From contig NZ_CP041660.1 in NCBI RefSeq assembly GCF_007289895.1, positions 3,782,001 to 3,846,000 of the forward strand: 64,000 nucleotides of DNA, read 5' to 3'. The translations under genes and the position numbers were made by a program. The notes under the pieces are model-generated. The model ran no database searches. It was not told the DNA's origin and saw only the letters and a program-made list of their open reading frames with translations. Shown here piece by piece: positions 53,765 to 62,605 of this stretch. The DNA is from Catenovulum sediminis (GTDB taxonomy: Bacteria > Pseudomonadota > Gammaproteobacteria > Enterobacterales > Alteromonadaceae). Every line of letters begins with the position of its first letter. Within the stretch, counting starts at the first letter, position 1.

Positions 53765-55156
53765 TTAAAAAGCTCCTAAATAATCAATATATTGCTGCAC
53801 AGGCGGTACGCCTTTTATCAAGTTACCGGAAAACTCCGCCATCCAAGTATCAGCAATCCCATCTTTGTTTTTATCTTGATAAGCACTAAATTGCGTAAAT
53901 TGTTTTTCGTATTCAGGCCAGTTGTTGATGACATCTAATTCAGTATCGATAATACCTTTATTCCCCTTGCCGGCACTGCCATTAGCTATCTCTCGCAAGA
54001 TTCGATTATCTACAGAATCAACAAATACACCTGTAAAATTACGGTTTGCGCCAATTTCTTTATTGACGATTAGATTAACGTAAGCATCTGTTGCAGCAAT
54101 AGTGGGATAATAAAACCCATTGTGCGTCGCTAACGCTGTTTTTACAGGGTTATCCTGAATAATTGACAAGGGCTCATCTTTTGACATTTTGGAAGAAAAT
54201 TTCAGGCCTCGTAAATTATTATTAGTGATTTTTTCAGCTCCGAAAAAGTAATTACCTTCGATATAGGCTTGTGTTTTATTTACCCCATCTTTAACCGGGA
54301 AAAATTCAAAAATACGCTCTGGCCCGGCTGCCGGCCCTAGTTTAAAATAATTGTTAAGCAAGTTAAAACGAGCATTTTCGCCGCCATATGCACTTTTATT
54401 CTGCCAGTTATAAATGACATTATTGACAAGCTCAACATATGCCTCACTTTGTGCAAATTGGGGTTTTAAGCGGTAACCATTAATGCGTGGCGTGCGGCTG
54501 GTATGGTGGGCTATCACATTATTAGCAAAACTTGCGCCACTGCCACCCCAAATACCACCATAACCGTGCTGACCTTTTTTATGACCCGCATCATTTAAAC
54601 TTTCAGAAATAATACTGTATTGTAAAGTAAAGTATCGGTTGTTATAAAAGCTTGCGGTTTCGTCTACTCCCCAGCTAAAAGAACAATGATCAATAATCAC
54701 GTGATTCACATTGCGGGCAGAAAATGCATCTTCATCCGCAACGGAATGCCCCAATCTGAAACGCAGATAACGAATAATAACCTGATCGGTTGATAATCCG
54801 GTTGTCTGGCCCGCAATCACAATTCCACCTGGCGAGGTTTGTCCTGCAACTGTGATATAAGGGTTGTTAAATTTAAGTGGTTTCTTCAGCTGAATAACGC
54901 CGGATACATTAAAAACAACAATCCGTGGTCCTTTACTTTCAACCGCGTAACGCAAAGTCCCTTTAATCGGTGTTTTCGTATAATCCGCTAATGAGTCAAC
55001 CACATAAACCTGACCGCCATATCCACCTTGGGTATAACGGCCAAACCCTTTCGCTTCAGGAAAAGCCAAACGGCTTTCCTGACTCAATGACCATGTTGAA
55101 ATACTCAACAATAAACAAATGAATAGTCCTTTATTTATTGTAGAAATATTCCTCAT
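53765..55156 (-). CDS. Secreted pectate lyase (PL1-like)
   Basis: Cleaves polygalacturonate by beta-elimination, 463 residues. A signal peptide (LFICLLLSISTWSLSQ, cleavage about 25) precedes a right-handed beta-helix beginning FPEAKGFGRYTQGGYGG, with GTLRYAVESKGPRIVVFNVSG, VIIDHCSFSWGVDE (about 150-163), and TSRTPRINGYRLKPQ, where an Arg serves as base in the family. These features match the PL1 family (probably the branch near subfamily 2). It follows the polygalacturonase gene with a 4-nt overlap. Lyase products would be substrates for the GH105 domain encoded nearby. Confidence 0.85.
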   Translation of the reverse strand: MRNISTINKGLFICLLLSISTWSLSQESRLAFPEAKGFGRYTQGGYGGQVYVVDSLADYTKTPIKGTLRYAVESKGPRIVVFNVSGVIQLKKPLKFNNPYITVAGQTSPGGIVIAGQTTGLSTDQVIIRYLRFRLGHSVADEDAFSARNVNHVIIDHCSFSWGVDETASFYNNRYFTLQYSIISESLNDAGHKKGQHGYGGIWGGSGASFANNVIAHHTSRTPRINGYRLKPQFAQSEAYVELVNNVIYNWQNKSAYGGENARFNLLNNYFKLGPAAGPERIFEFFPVKDGVNKTQAYIEGNYFFGAEKITNNNLRGLKFSSKMSKDEPLSIIQDNPVKTALATHNGFYYPTIAATDAYVNLIVNKEIGANRNFTGVFVDSVDNRILREIANGSAGKGNKGIIDTELDVINNWPEYEKQFTQFSAYQDKNKDGIADTWMAEFSGNLIKGVPPVQQYIDYLGAF

Positions 55157-56631
55157 ACCAACTCCTTAATCAGCGCACCACCCACTTTCACATTGTTAAG
55201 TTTTACATCACTGACGTTTTCAATCTGACTTTGTTTTTCAACTTTTTTAATCTCTACATCCGTTAAGGTAATACCGGAAATTGGGGTATGGGGATAACCG
55301 CGAATAACAAACGCGCGCTGCGCTTCTTCTACCACTAAGTTTTGAATATTGATGTTTTTAAGCTCGGGTTTAAACTGACCTACATCGCCTTCTTCATAGT
55401 AAAAATTTACCACAATGGCATCTTTTACTTTACCGATATGAATATCCCGGTAATTTAAATTTTCTAATAAACCACCCCGAATCGAGTTGGTTTTAATGCG
55501 AATACCACGCGCTAAATCAGGGCTGCTCATTTCACAATTTTGCGCGTATAAGTTGCGAACACCACCGGATATCTCACTACCAATCACAACGCCGCCGTGA
55601 CCTGCTTTCATTTGGCATTTATCAATTACGATGTTTTGACAGGGTACAGCGACTCGTCGGCCATCCGCATTACGACCCGATTTTATTGCGATACAATCAT
55701 CGCCTGTATCAAACACACAATTTTCAATTAACACGTCTTTACAGGCTTCGGGATCACAACCATCCGAGTTCGGTCCATAACTGTCACAATGCACATCTCT
55801 AATGGTTACGCTGGTACATAAAACCGGATTCAACAGCCAAAATGGTGAATTTTTAACAGTGACGCCTTCAATTAATACATTGGTACACAAATACGGCTGG
55901 ATAAAGGGTGGGCGCAAATAGTTTTGTTCAAATACACGTTGCTCTACTGGTACCTGATCTTCGGCCATTTGCCTTAAAACATCGCGCGTATGTTTTTGAT
56001 TTTCTACTTCGCTGATCGTCCAGTCTGCTTTTTTCCATTTGCCTTTCCATGGCCACCAGTGATCATTACTTCCGCCACCTTCTAATGTGCCTTTACCGGT
56101 TATCGCAATATTGTTTTTCTTGAATGCATAAATAAGAGGCGAATAACCGATCAATTCAGTGCCTTCCCAACGTGTGAATACATAGGGTTTATAACGCTCT
56201 GGCTCAGGAATAAATGCTACAGTTGCACCTTCACTAATATGTAGCTCGATATTCGATTCGAGGTGAATAGGACCGGTTAAATATTCACCTTGCGGCACCA
56301 CAATACGTCCCCCTCCCTCTTTATGTGCTGCAGCGATTGCATCTTTAAAGGCCTGTGTATTATCAAACTGACCATCACCTTGTCCGGTATAATCTGTTAA
56401 AACAAAATCCCGATTTGGAATTTTGGGCAACTGAATACGCGCTTTTATCCGTTCAACATTTTTATCCCATTGCTTTTTACTGATCGGCGCATCTTGGTTA
56501 GCGATTCCCTGTGCTGCGGTTTCGCCCGCATCAGACATCAATGATTCGCCGCAAGCGGTTAGGTTCAACAAGCTTAAAGTGGCCGCACCATAACTTACGT
56601 TTTTTATTAAGTCTCTTTTTTTAATATCCAT
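55153..56631 (-). CDS. Polygalacturonase, GH28 lipoprotein
   Basis: Hydrolyses galacturonan, 492 residues. The start codon is ATG at 56631, preceded by AAAGGTGAG; the GTG at 56640 lies within that ribosome-binding site. The leader (KKRDLIKNVSYGAATLSLLNLTACG) is a lipoprotein signal with an RD-type, Tat-like n-region. The beta-helix shows the GH28 set: NSDGCDPEAC (first Asp pair), DTGDDCIAIKSG (two Asp), GHGGVVIGSE (His) and RGIRIKT (Arg-x-Lys). It is the first gene of the six-gene pectin operon, with an operator just upstream. Confidence 0.93.
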   Translation of the reverse strand: MDIKKRDLIKNVSYGAATLSLLNLTACGESLMSDAGETAAQGIANQDAPISKKQWDKNVERIKARIQLPKIPNRDFVLTDYTGQGDGQFDNTQAFKDAIAAAHKEGGGRIVVPQGEYLTGPIHLESNIELHISEGATVAFIPEPERYKPYVFTRWEGTELIGYSPLIYAFKKNNIAITGKGTLEGGGSNDHWWPWKGKWKKADWTISEVENQKHTRDVLRQMAEDQVPVEQRVFEQNYLRPPFIQPYLCTNVLIEGVTVKNSPFWLLNPVLCTSVTIRDVHCDSYGPNSDGCDPEACKDVLIENCVFDTGDDCIAIKSGRNADGRRVAVPCQNIVIDKCQMKAGHGGVVIGSEISGGVRNLYAQNCEMSSPDLARGIRIKTNSIRGGLLENLNYRDIHIGKVKDAIVVNFYYEEGDVGQFKPELKNINIQNLVVEEAQRAFVIRGYPHTPISGITLTDVEIKKVEKQSQIENVSDVKLNNVKVGGALIKELV

Positions 56632-56666
56632 CCAACTCACCTTTGAAAGTTTAACAATTAAAACTA

Positions 56667-56680
56667 CGCCACCGGTAGCA
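56667..56680. promoter_or_regulatory. CCACCGGT operator 3 (polygalacturonase operon)
   Basis: CGCCACCGGTAGCA, one outer base from the consensus, 35 bp before the polygalacturonase start in the 131-bp gap after the TRAP genes. It implies a separate promoter here in addition to read-through from dctPQM. Confidence 0.78.
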
Positions 56681-56762
56681 ATAATTCAAATACACAATAG
56701 AAACAAGCTGCATTTAAAGCTTGTTTGTATCTGTTTAGCTTGGTATTCATTCAAATTTGTTT

Positions 56763-58064
56763 TTAATACAAACCAAATAACTTAGGTAAAAATTCACTCA
56801 ACTCAGGTATATAAGTCACGAGCATTAAAACAATAAACATCGCCAAATATAACGGCATCAATGGTTTTATGATTTTCTCTATCGTGGTTTTAGCAACCGC
56901 ACAAGAAACAAATAACACAGAGCCAACCGGCGGCGAGCACAAACCTATCGATAAGTTAAGCACAATCATGATGCCAAAGTGTAATGGTGACATACCTAAC
57001 TGTGTAGCAACCGGTAAAAATATCGGGGTAAAAATTAGCACTGCTGGCGTCATATCCATAAAAGCGCCGATAATGATTAACGTTAAGTTGATGATTAACA
57101 GAATCAAAAATGGGTTTTCACTCAGCGTCATCAAAAAATCACTGATGGTTTGTGGAATATTTTCGTATGATAAAATCCATGACATCGCAGACGAAGCACC
57201 AATCAGCAACATTACGATAGCAGTGGTTTCTGCCGCTTTTAATAATATTTCCGGTAATTGTGATTGGCTCACTTCTTTGTAAACAAATACCGACAAGATA
57301 AGTGAATAAATTACCGCTATTGCACCGGCTTCCGTTGCAGTAAACACACCACCGATAATGCCGCCAATTACGATAAAAATAAGTAATAAACTCGGCACAG
57401 CTGCTAAAACTTTTTCAACAACCACTTTAAGTGGCAGTCTCGCTTCAGTCGGATACCCTTTTAATTTCGCATAACCTGCGCAGACTAACATCAGCGATAA
57501 TGCGACTAAAATACCCGGCAAATAACCAGCGACAAACAATGCAGCAATAGAAACACCACCGCTGGCAATCGCATAAATAATCAATATATTGCTGGGCGGT
57601 ATTAACATACCAGTTGTCGCAGCAGCCCCCGTTAACGCGGCGCTAAAGTTTCTATCGTATCCCTTTTTTTCCATTTGTGGGATCATAAAACTACCGATAG
57701 CACTGGTGGCAGCAACGGCAGAGCCGGAAATTGCACCAAACAAAGTACAAGAAAGTACATTCACCAAAGCTAATCCACCCGGTAGCATACCAATTAATGC
57801 CATCGCGCATTCGATTAATCTTTTAGCAATACCACCCCGCCCCATAATTAAACCCGAGAGCACAAAAAACGGAATTGCTAACAATGCAAAACTGTTAATC
57901 CCCCCCGCTAAGCGCTGTGCAATGGTGGTCGCTGCAGGTATTAAATCAATACTGCACAGCATAGTCACGAGTGTCGCTAAACCAATGCTAAATGAAATCG
58001 GAACGTTGACAGCCAACAGAGCAAAAAATACTAGAACTAAAATTAAACCGGATAATTCCATCAT
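56763..58064 (-). CDS. dctM: TRAP transporter large permease, DctM
   Basis: The 433-residue channel subunit of a sodium-coupled tripartite transporter, with about 12 hydrophobic segments. It shows PFFVLSGLIMGRGGIAKRLIE, ISGSAVAATSAIGSFMIPQMEKKGYDR and LPPSNILIIYAIASGG-like blocks (seen as MLIPPSNILIIY), the DctM hallmarks. Its ATG overlaps the dctQ stop by 1 nt (TAATG). The likely cargo is a small uronate from pectin, by context. Confidence 0.95.
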   Translation of the reverse strand: MMELSGLILVLVFFALLAVNVPISFSIGLATLVTMLCSIDLIPAATTIAQRLAGGINSFALLAIPFFVLSGLIMGRGGIAKRLIECAMALIGMLPGGLALVNVLSCTLFGAISGSAVAATSAIGSFMIPQMEKKGYDRNFSAALTGAAATTGMLIPPSNILIIYAIASGGVSIAALFVAGYLPGILVALSLMLVCAGYAKLKGYPTEARLPLKVVVEKVLAAVPSLLLIFIVIGGIIGGVFTATEAGAIAVIYSLILSVFVYKEVSQSQLPEILLKAAETTAIVMLLIGASSAMSWILSYENIPQTISDFLMTLSENPFLILLIINLTLIIIGAFMDMTPAVLIFTPIFLPVATQLGMSPLHFGIMIVLNLSIGLCSPPVGSVLFVSCAVAKTTIEKIIKPLMPLYLAMFIVLMLVTYIPELSEFLPKLFGLY

Positions 58065-58618
58065 TATTCTCCTGAAACTTCTGATTGACGGACTTTAGAT
58101 TGACTGATATCAGACTGTTTCGTATCTAACCCAGAACCCGAATTCAAAAATACCGAAACAATATTACTCAGTGCAAACAGAGTAATTAACGCACCGGATG
58201 CCGGCACGGCTAGATACACATAACCCATTTGTACCTCCAGCGAAGCAGAGGTTTGCGCAGGATCCATCGTCAACGCAACTAAAGATATCCCACCAATTAA
58301 CATCACAATAATGGCGAACGTTAATACCGCCAGATTAATAAATACTTCTGCCACTTTTAATGCCGACCCTTTTAAGCGCGTGGTTAAAATATCTAAGCCT
58401 AAATGAGAACCGGTGCGGTACGCATAAGCCGCGCCAAACAAACCTATCCAAATCAGTAAAAATCGCGCCAACTCTTCGGTAACTGAGCTAGGTGCTTGTA
58501 GCACATACCGAGAGAAAACTTGCCAGCTTACGCCCGCAACAATCGATGCGACCAATAAAATTAATAAGTACCCTAATAAGCGCTCTAACGACCTACTTAA
58601 ACTTTGCAATACGTGCAT
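58064..58618 (-). CDS. dctQ: TRAP transporter small permease, DctQ
   Basis: A 184-residue membrane protein with four hydrophobic segments and the WQVFSRYVLQAPSSVTEELARFLLIWIGLFGAAYAYR block (about 28-65, read in parts), which identifies DctQ. It forms the membrane complex with DctM. It overlaps dctP by 1 nt, so the three genes are coupled. Confidence 0.94.
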   Translation of the reverse strand: MHVLQSLSRSLERLLGYLLILLVASIVAGVSWQVFSRYVLQAPSSVTEELARFLLIWIGLFGAAYAYRTGSHLGLDILTTRLKGSALKVAEVFINLAVLTFAIIVMLIGGISLVALTMDPAQTSASLEVQMGYVYLAVPASGALITLFALSNIVSVFLNSGSGLDTKQSDISQSKVRQSEVSGE

Positions 58619-59598
58619 CAGTTAGCCTCCGCTTTAATTGCATTTAAATAACGGCCTATCAAAGTGCCATCAAAACTGGCGTGAAAATCTTTTACCGCCG
58701 CCATAAATGGGTTTTTATCTGGATATATCACTTCTACGCCCGCTTTTTTGACTTCCTCAAGTGCATATTTTTCACCCGCCAGCCACAGTTCTTTTTGTAA
58801 CTCAACTGAATCTGAAATTGCTTGGTTTAACCAGTCTTGCTGTTGTTTGTTTAGCGTATCGTAAACATGTGCACTGCCTAAAATAATATCCGGTACGGAG
58901 GTGTGTTCGTTGAGTATATAGTAGTCACAAATTTCATAATGTCTGGATAAATAAAATGAAGGTGGATTATTTTCTGCACCATCGACAACACCTTGCTGTA
59001 GTGCGGCATACAACTCTCCAAAAGAAATAGGTGTTGCGGATCCACCAAACGCATTGACCATTCTCACTGCCATCTGGCTTTCCATCACCCGGATTTTTTT
59101 ACCCGTTAGATCTTTAGGCGTTTCAACTTTTGTATTCGTTGTATAAAAGCTTCTCGAACCTGAATCGTAGTAGCCCAAACCAACAAAATGTGCCTGTCGC
59201 GTTGCATTTAATAAACTCTGCCCCACTTCTCCTTGCAATACTTTCCAGCGGTGTTCGCGGCTTTCAAATAAATAAGGCACACCATATACTTTCATATCGG
59301 GTACAAAGCCTTCTATCGCAGCAGCAGATACTTTGGTCATTGCCAAACTGCCGATTTGCAATAATTCAACCATTTCACGCTCTGTACCTAACTGTGCATT
59401 GGGGTATATTTTAATTTCCATCGTGCCATTTGAATATTCATCCAATTTCTCTGCCATATGCAGCATGGCTTTATGTACACTATGTTCACTGTCTAAAGTG
59501 TGGCCCATACGTAAGGTGATTTTATCTTGCTGCTGGCTACAGGCTGTAACGAACAAACAGCATGCAATCACCCACAGCCGAGTAAAACTCTGATTCAT
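58618..59598 (-). CDS. dctP: TRAP transporter substrate-binding protein, DctP, predicted lipoprotein
   Basis: The 326-residue extracytoplasmic receptor. It shows LRMGHTLDSEHSVHKAM, KIYPNAQLGTEREMVELLQIGSLAM (about 62-85, read in parts), KIRVMESQMAVRMVNAFGGSATPISF with the conserved Arg that contacts the substrate carboxylate, and YAALQQGVVDGAENN. Unlike the usual cleaved type, its leader ends in LFVTACSQ, a lipobox, so it is probably membrane-anchored. It is the first gene of the TRAP operon, and the operator at 59691 lies 93 bp upstream. Confidence 0.94.
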   Translation of the reverse strand: MNQSFTRLWVIACCLFVTACSQQQDKITLRMGHTLDSEHSVHKAMLHMAEKLDEYSNGTMEIKIYPNAQLGTEREMVELLQIGSLAMTKVSAAAIEGFVPDMKVYGVPYLFESREHRWKVLQGEVGQSLLNATRQAHFVGLGYYDSGSRSFYTTNTKVETPKDLTGKKIRVMESQMAVRMVNAFGGSATPISFGELYAALQQGVVDGAENNPPSFYLSRHYEICDYYILNEHTSVPDIILGSAHVYDTLNKQQQDWLNQAISDSVELQKELWLAGEKYALEEVKKAGVEVIYPDKNPFMAAVKDFHASFDGTLIGRYLNAIKAEAN

Positions 59599-59690
59599 TT
59601 AAACAACTCCTAATACAGCTAAATCGCCCTGTAATTATTATTTTTATCGTCAGTTTAGAACCCATTACACCATTGATAAACGAACAACAA

Positions 59691-59704
59691 AGCCACCGGT
59701 AGCA
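59691..59704. promoter_or_regulatory. CCACCGGT operator 4 (dctP side)
   Basis: AGCCACCGGTAGCA, 92 bp before the dctP start. It shares the 13-mer GCCACCGGTAGCA with the other sites. Confidence 0.78.
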
Positions 59705-59813
59705 TATTACGTATAACAAATGTAAAGTTTGCTCTATTTGACCGACAAATAAATTAAGTTAGAAAGATGTTAGCCTTTTTAACAGAAGGATACAATGCTT
59801 TATAAAAAATAAA

Positions 59814-59827
59814 TGCCACCGGTAGCA
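59814..59827. promoter_or_regulatory. CCACCGGT operator 5 (GH105 side)
   Basis: TGCCACCGGTAGCA, identical to operators 1 and 2, with AA and TT outside extending the dyad. It lies 210 bp before the GH105 start and 123 bp from operator 4, so it could regulate either direction. Confidence 0.75.
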
Positions 59828-60037
59828 TTATATAAAAAATAAGATTATATTAAGAAAAGTTTATCGCGTTAAAATACTATGTTAGTAAAAAAGCCAATGC
59901 TCGCTTTATAACAAACAATGTAAATATTTAACGTGAAAGCAAAACAAAGAGATTTTAAACAATTTGTGTCGGTTGACGTTTAAAGGGCGATTTTTTTTGC
60001 CAAAAGATCAACAGACTTTAGAGTTAATGGGGGAAAT

Positions 60038-62509
60038 ATGAGAAAAGTCAGCTTTATTGGTTTAGCGATATTAGCCGCAGGCTGTACAAATACAGACACG
60101 GTCAGCCAAACAAACGAATCGCAAGTTACAACACCTTATCACCAACAAAAAAGCCAACAAATCATTGCAAGCATGACACTAAAAAATCCGTCCGCTTTTG
60201 CACGAAACGATGAAACGACATTTTTTACACATGAATCACTCGGTATCAATTCAACCGACCCCAGAGTGAAAGATTTAGTCGTCAAAAACGGCTCTCAACT
60301 TATCCCAAGCCAAAATATTGATACAGACAATGACGGTTTTGTCGATCAATTGGCAATATTAAACAATTTCTCTGCTGGCCAAAGCATTCAGTTAACCATT
60401 TCGCCCGATCCGCTATTAAGTGCTCAAGCTAGTTTTGAAAAACGCACACAAGCTGAAATTTCAAGAAAAGTTGGCGGCCAATGGCAAGGTAAAAAATATA
60501 TTGGCGGGTATTTTGAGAATGTAGATGAGCTTGTTACACCGCCTCAGTATACCGACCATTCAGAATACATTCGTTACGAAGGAACCGGCTTAGAGTCCAA
60601 TAAAGTAGGCTATCGATTTTATATGGATTGGCGCAACGGGTTTGATATTTTTGGCAAAACAAAAGATCAAATAGCCCTGCATAACATTGGGTTAGACGGT
60701 TACGCCAGTTACCACGAAATGCAAGACTGGGGCATGGATATTCTTAAAGTTGGTAAGTCTTTAGGCATGGGTGGTTATGGTTATTGGAATGGCAAAAGCG
60801 TTGAGCGGGTTTCAAAAGTAGATAGCTGGCGCTCTAAAATTATAGAAAACGGCCCTGTCTATTCTTCGATTCAGTTAGATTATAGAGGCTGGGCAGTCGA
60901 TGGTAAAAAAGTCGACCTAATATCCAGAATGTCTATGACAGCCGGCAGCCGTTTGGTTAACGTACGTTTATCAACCAGTGAAAAAGTCGACAATTTAGCC
61001 GTTGGTTTAGTTAAACACCCGAATACCACTTGGTTACAAGGTGAAACTAATGTGCATGGCACCGCTTGGGTCTACTTTGCATCTTATGGCAAGCAAACGT
61101 TAAACAACGATAATTTGGGTATGGCGCTTTTTGTGCGTAAAACCAATATTAAAGATATAACGCAAGATGAAAACAATTATGTAATTGTCACTAAAAGTAA
61201 TCATAACGCGCTTGAGTATTATTTTGCTGCCGCTTGGCAAGGTGAACAAAACGGCATTAAAAATCAACAATCGTTTGAGCAATACCTGCAGCAAACGGCA
61301 CAACGTTTAACGCGCAGCATTCGGGTAGATAAAACAACTCAGTTAGGTTTAGCCGATAAACAAAAACCGTTAACAGCAGAGTATGCATTAACCTTTGCAC
61401 AACGTTTAGCTGACTCTGAATTACGCCGTAAAGCCTACGATTACGTGTATGGTGGTTTTGATAAAATGCGATTTAGAGAATCAAGATATACCTACACGAC
61501 TGGATTACTGGCACAATCAATTGATGATCTTGAAAAAGTAACCAACGAATTTAGATATAAACAAGCATCTGAGGCATTAATTGGCTCGTTTATCACAGAC
61601 AATGGCGAAATACTCACCTACAAAAAGTCTGATTTTAATATAGATAAAATAAACTCAGGCAAAATGTTGTTACGTTTGTATCAGCGTACCGGAAATGAAA
61701 AATACCGTCTAGCGGCTGATAAATTGCGGGCGCAATTACATGAACACCCGAAAACCTCAAACGGCGCATTTTGGCACAAAAAGAAATACCCGCACCAGTT
61801 ATGGTTAGACGGCGTATATATGGGTATGCCCTTTTTAGCTGAATATAGCCTGATGTTTGAAAACGGCGCATCGCTAGAAGAAGCCGTGCACGAATTTGAA
61901 ATTAGTCGTCAATACTTAAGAGATACAAAAACCGGCCTGTATTACCATGGCTGGGACGAATCAAAAAGCATTGAATGGGCGGATAAAAATACCGGTTTGT
62001 CGCAAGAGTTTTGGTCTAGAGGCATGGGCTGGTTATCAATGGCAGCGGTGGATATTTTAGATTATATTCCGCCCTCTAAACCACAATTACGGGCCCAAAT
62101 GCTTAAGATTGTTAACGAATTAGCGGCTGATTTACAAAAGTATCAGCATTCATCTGGCACCTGGTATCAAATTCCGAATAAACCCGATGCAATTGGCAAT
62201 TACCTTGAAGCATCGGCCAGCAGCATGTTTACTTACTTTTACGCAAAAGCGTTAAATAAAGGCTACATAGGTGCTGAATATAAACCAACTGCTTTAAAAG
62301 CTTATCAGGGCGTGGTGAATAAATTTATTGAGTCGCACCCAGATGGCAGTGTCAGTTTGATCAATTTGTGTTTTGTTGCTGGTTTAGGTTATGGCCGTGA
62401 TGGCAGTTACGATTATTATATGGATGAACCTGTCCTTGCGAACGATCCTAAAGGCACTGGACCATTTATCATGGCCAGCGCTCAAATTGCCCGGTTACTG
62501 AACAACTAG
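60038..62509 (+). CDS. DUF4861-GH105 fusion lipoprotein, unsaturated rhamnogalacturonyl/glucuronyl hydrolase
   Basis: An 823-residue lipoprotein (leader IGLAILAAGCTNTD, lipid Cys near 16). Residues about 30-420 resemble DUF4861 (NESEYIRYEGTGLESNKVGYRFYMDWRN-like block with GFDIFGK, then GMGGYGYWNGKS). Residues about 440-823 are a GH105 (alpha/alpha)6 barrel with PHQLWLDGVYMGMPFLAEYS carrying a catalytic Asp, YYHGWDES and WSRGMGWLSMA. GH105 enzymes remove the unsaturated uronate left by lyases at oligosaccharide ends. The role of the DUF4861 half is not known. The start is supported by GGGGGA 5 nt upstream. The gene stands alone, with its own terminator. Confidence 0.87.
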   Translation: MRKVSFIGLAILAAGCTNTDTVSQTNESQVTTPYHQQKSQQIIASMTLKNPSAFARNDETTFFTHESLGINSTDPRVKDLVVKNGSQLIPSQNIDTDNDGFVDQLAILNNFSAGQSIQLTISPDPLLSAQASFEKRTQAEISRKVGGQWQGKKYIGGYFENVDELVTPPQYTDHSEYIRYEGTGLESNKVGYRFYMDWRNGFDIFGKTKDQIALHNIGLDGYASYHEMQDWGMDILKVGKSLGMGGYGYWNGKSVERVSKVDSWRSKIIENGPVYSSIQLDYRGWAVDGKKVDLISRMSMTAGSRLVNVRLSTSEKVDNLAVGLVKHPNTTWLQGETNVHGTAWVYFASYGKQTLNNDNLGMALFVRKTNIKDITQDENNYVIVTKSNHNALEYYFAAAWQGEQNGIKNQQSFEQYLQQTAQRLTRSIRVDKTTQLGLADKQKPLTAEYALTFAQRLADSELRRKAYDYVYGGFDKMRFRESRYTYTTGLLAQSIDDLEKVTNEFRYKQASEALIGSFITDNGEILTYKKSDFNIDKINSGKMLLRLYQRTGNEKYRLAADKLRAQLHEHPKTSNGAFWHKKKYPHQLWLDGVYMGMPFLAEYSLMFENGASLEEAVHEFEISRQYLRDTKTGLYYHGWDESKSIEWADKNTGLSQEFWSRGMGWLSMAAVDILDYIPPSKPQLRAQMLKIVNELAADLQKYQHSSGTWYQIPNKPDAIGNYLEASASSMFTYFYAKALNKGYIGAEYKPTALKAYQGVVNKFIESHPDGSVSLINLCFVAGLGYGRDGSYDYYMDEPVLANDPKGTGPFIMASAQIARLLNN

Positions 62510-62559
62510 AGTGCTAAACCGTTAGATTAATGAACAAGCCGATTTGAGTTAAATAAACC

Positions 62560-62596
62560 AAGTCACCGAGCCGTATATCTTCAAACTCGGTGACTT
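62560..62596. terminator. Bidirectional terminator between the GH105 and GH43 genes
   Basis: AAGTCACCGAG and CTCGGTGACTT form a perfect 11-bp stem with a 15-nt loop, followed by ATTT and a T-rich run. It lies between two convergent genes and can end both. Confidence 0.8.
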
Positions 62597-62605
62597 ATTT
62601 AATTT

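Larger units (their letters stand above)
59599..60037. other. Divergent control region between dctP and the DUF4861-GH105 gene
   Basis: This 439-bp AT-rich gap has no gene. It carries two CCACCGGT operators (listed separately), one on each side, and a run of seven T residues near 59990. It is the shared control region for the TRAP/pectinase genes (left) and the GH105 gene (right). Confidence 0.7.
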
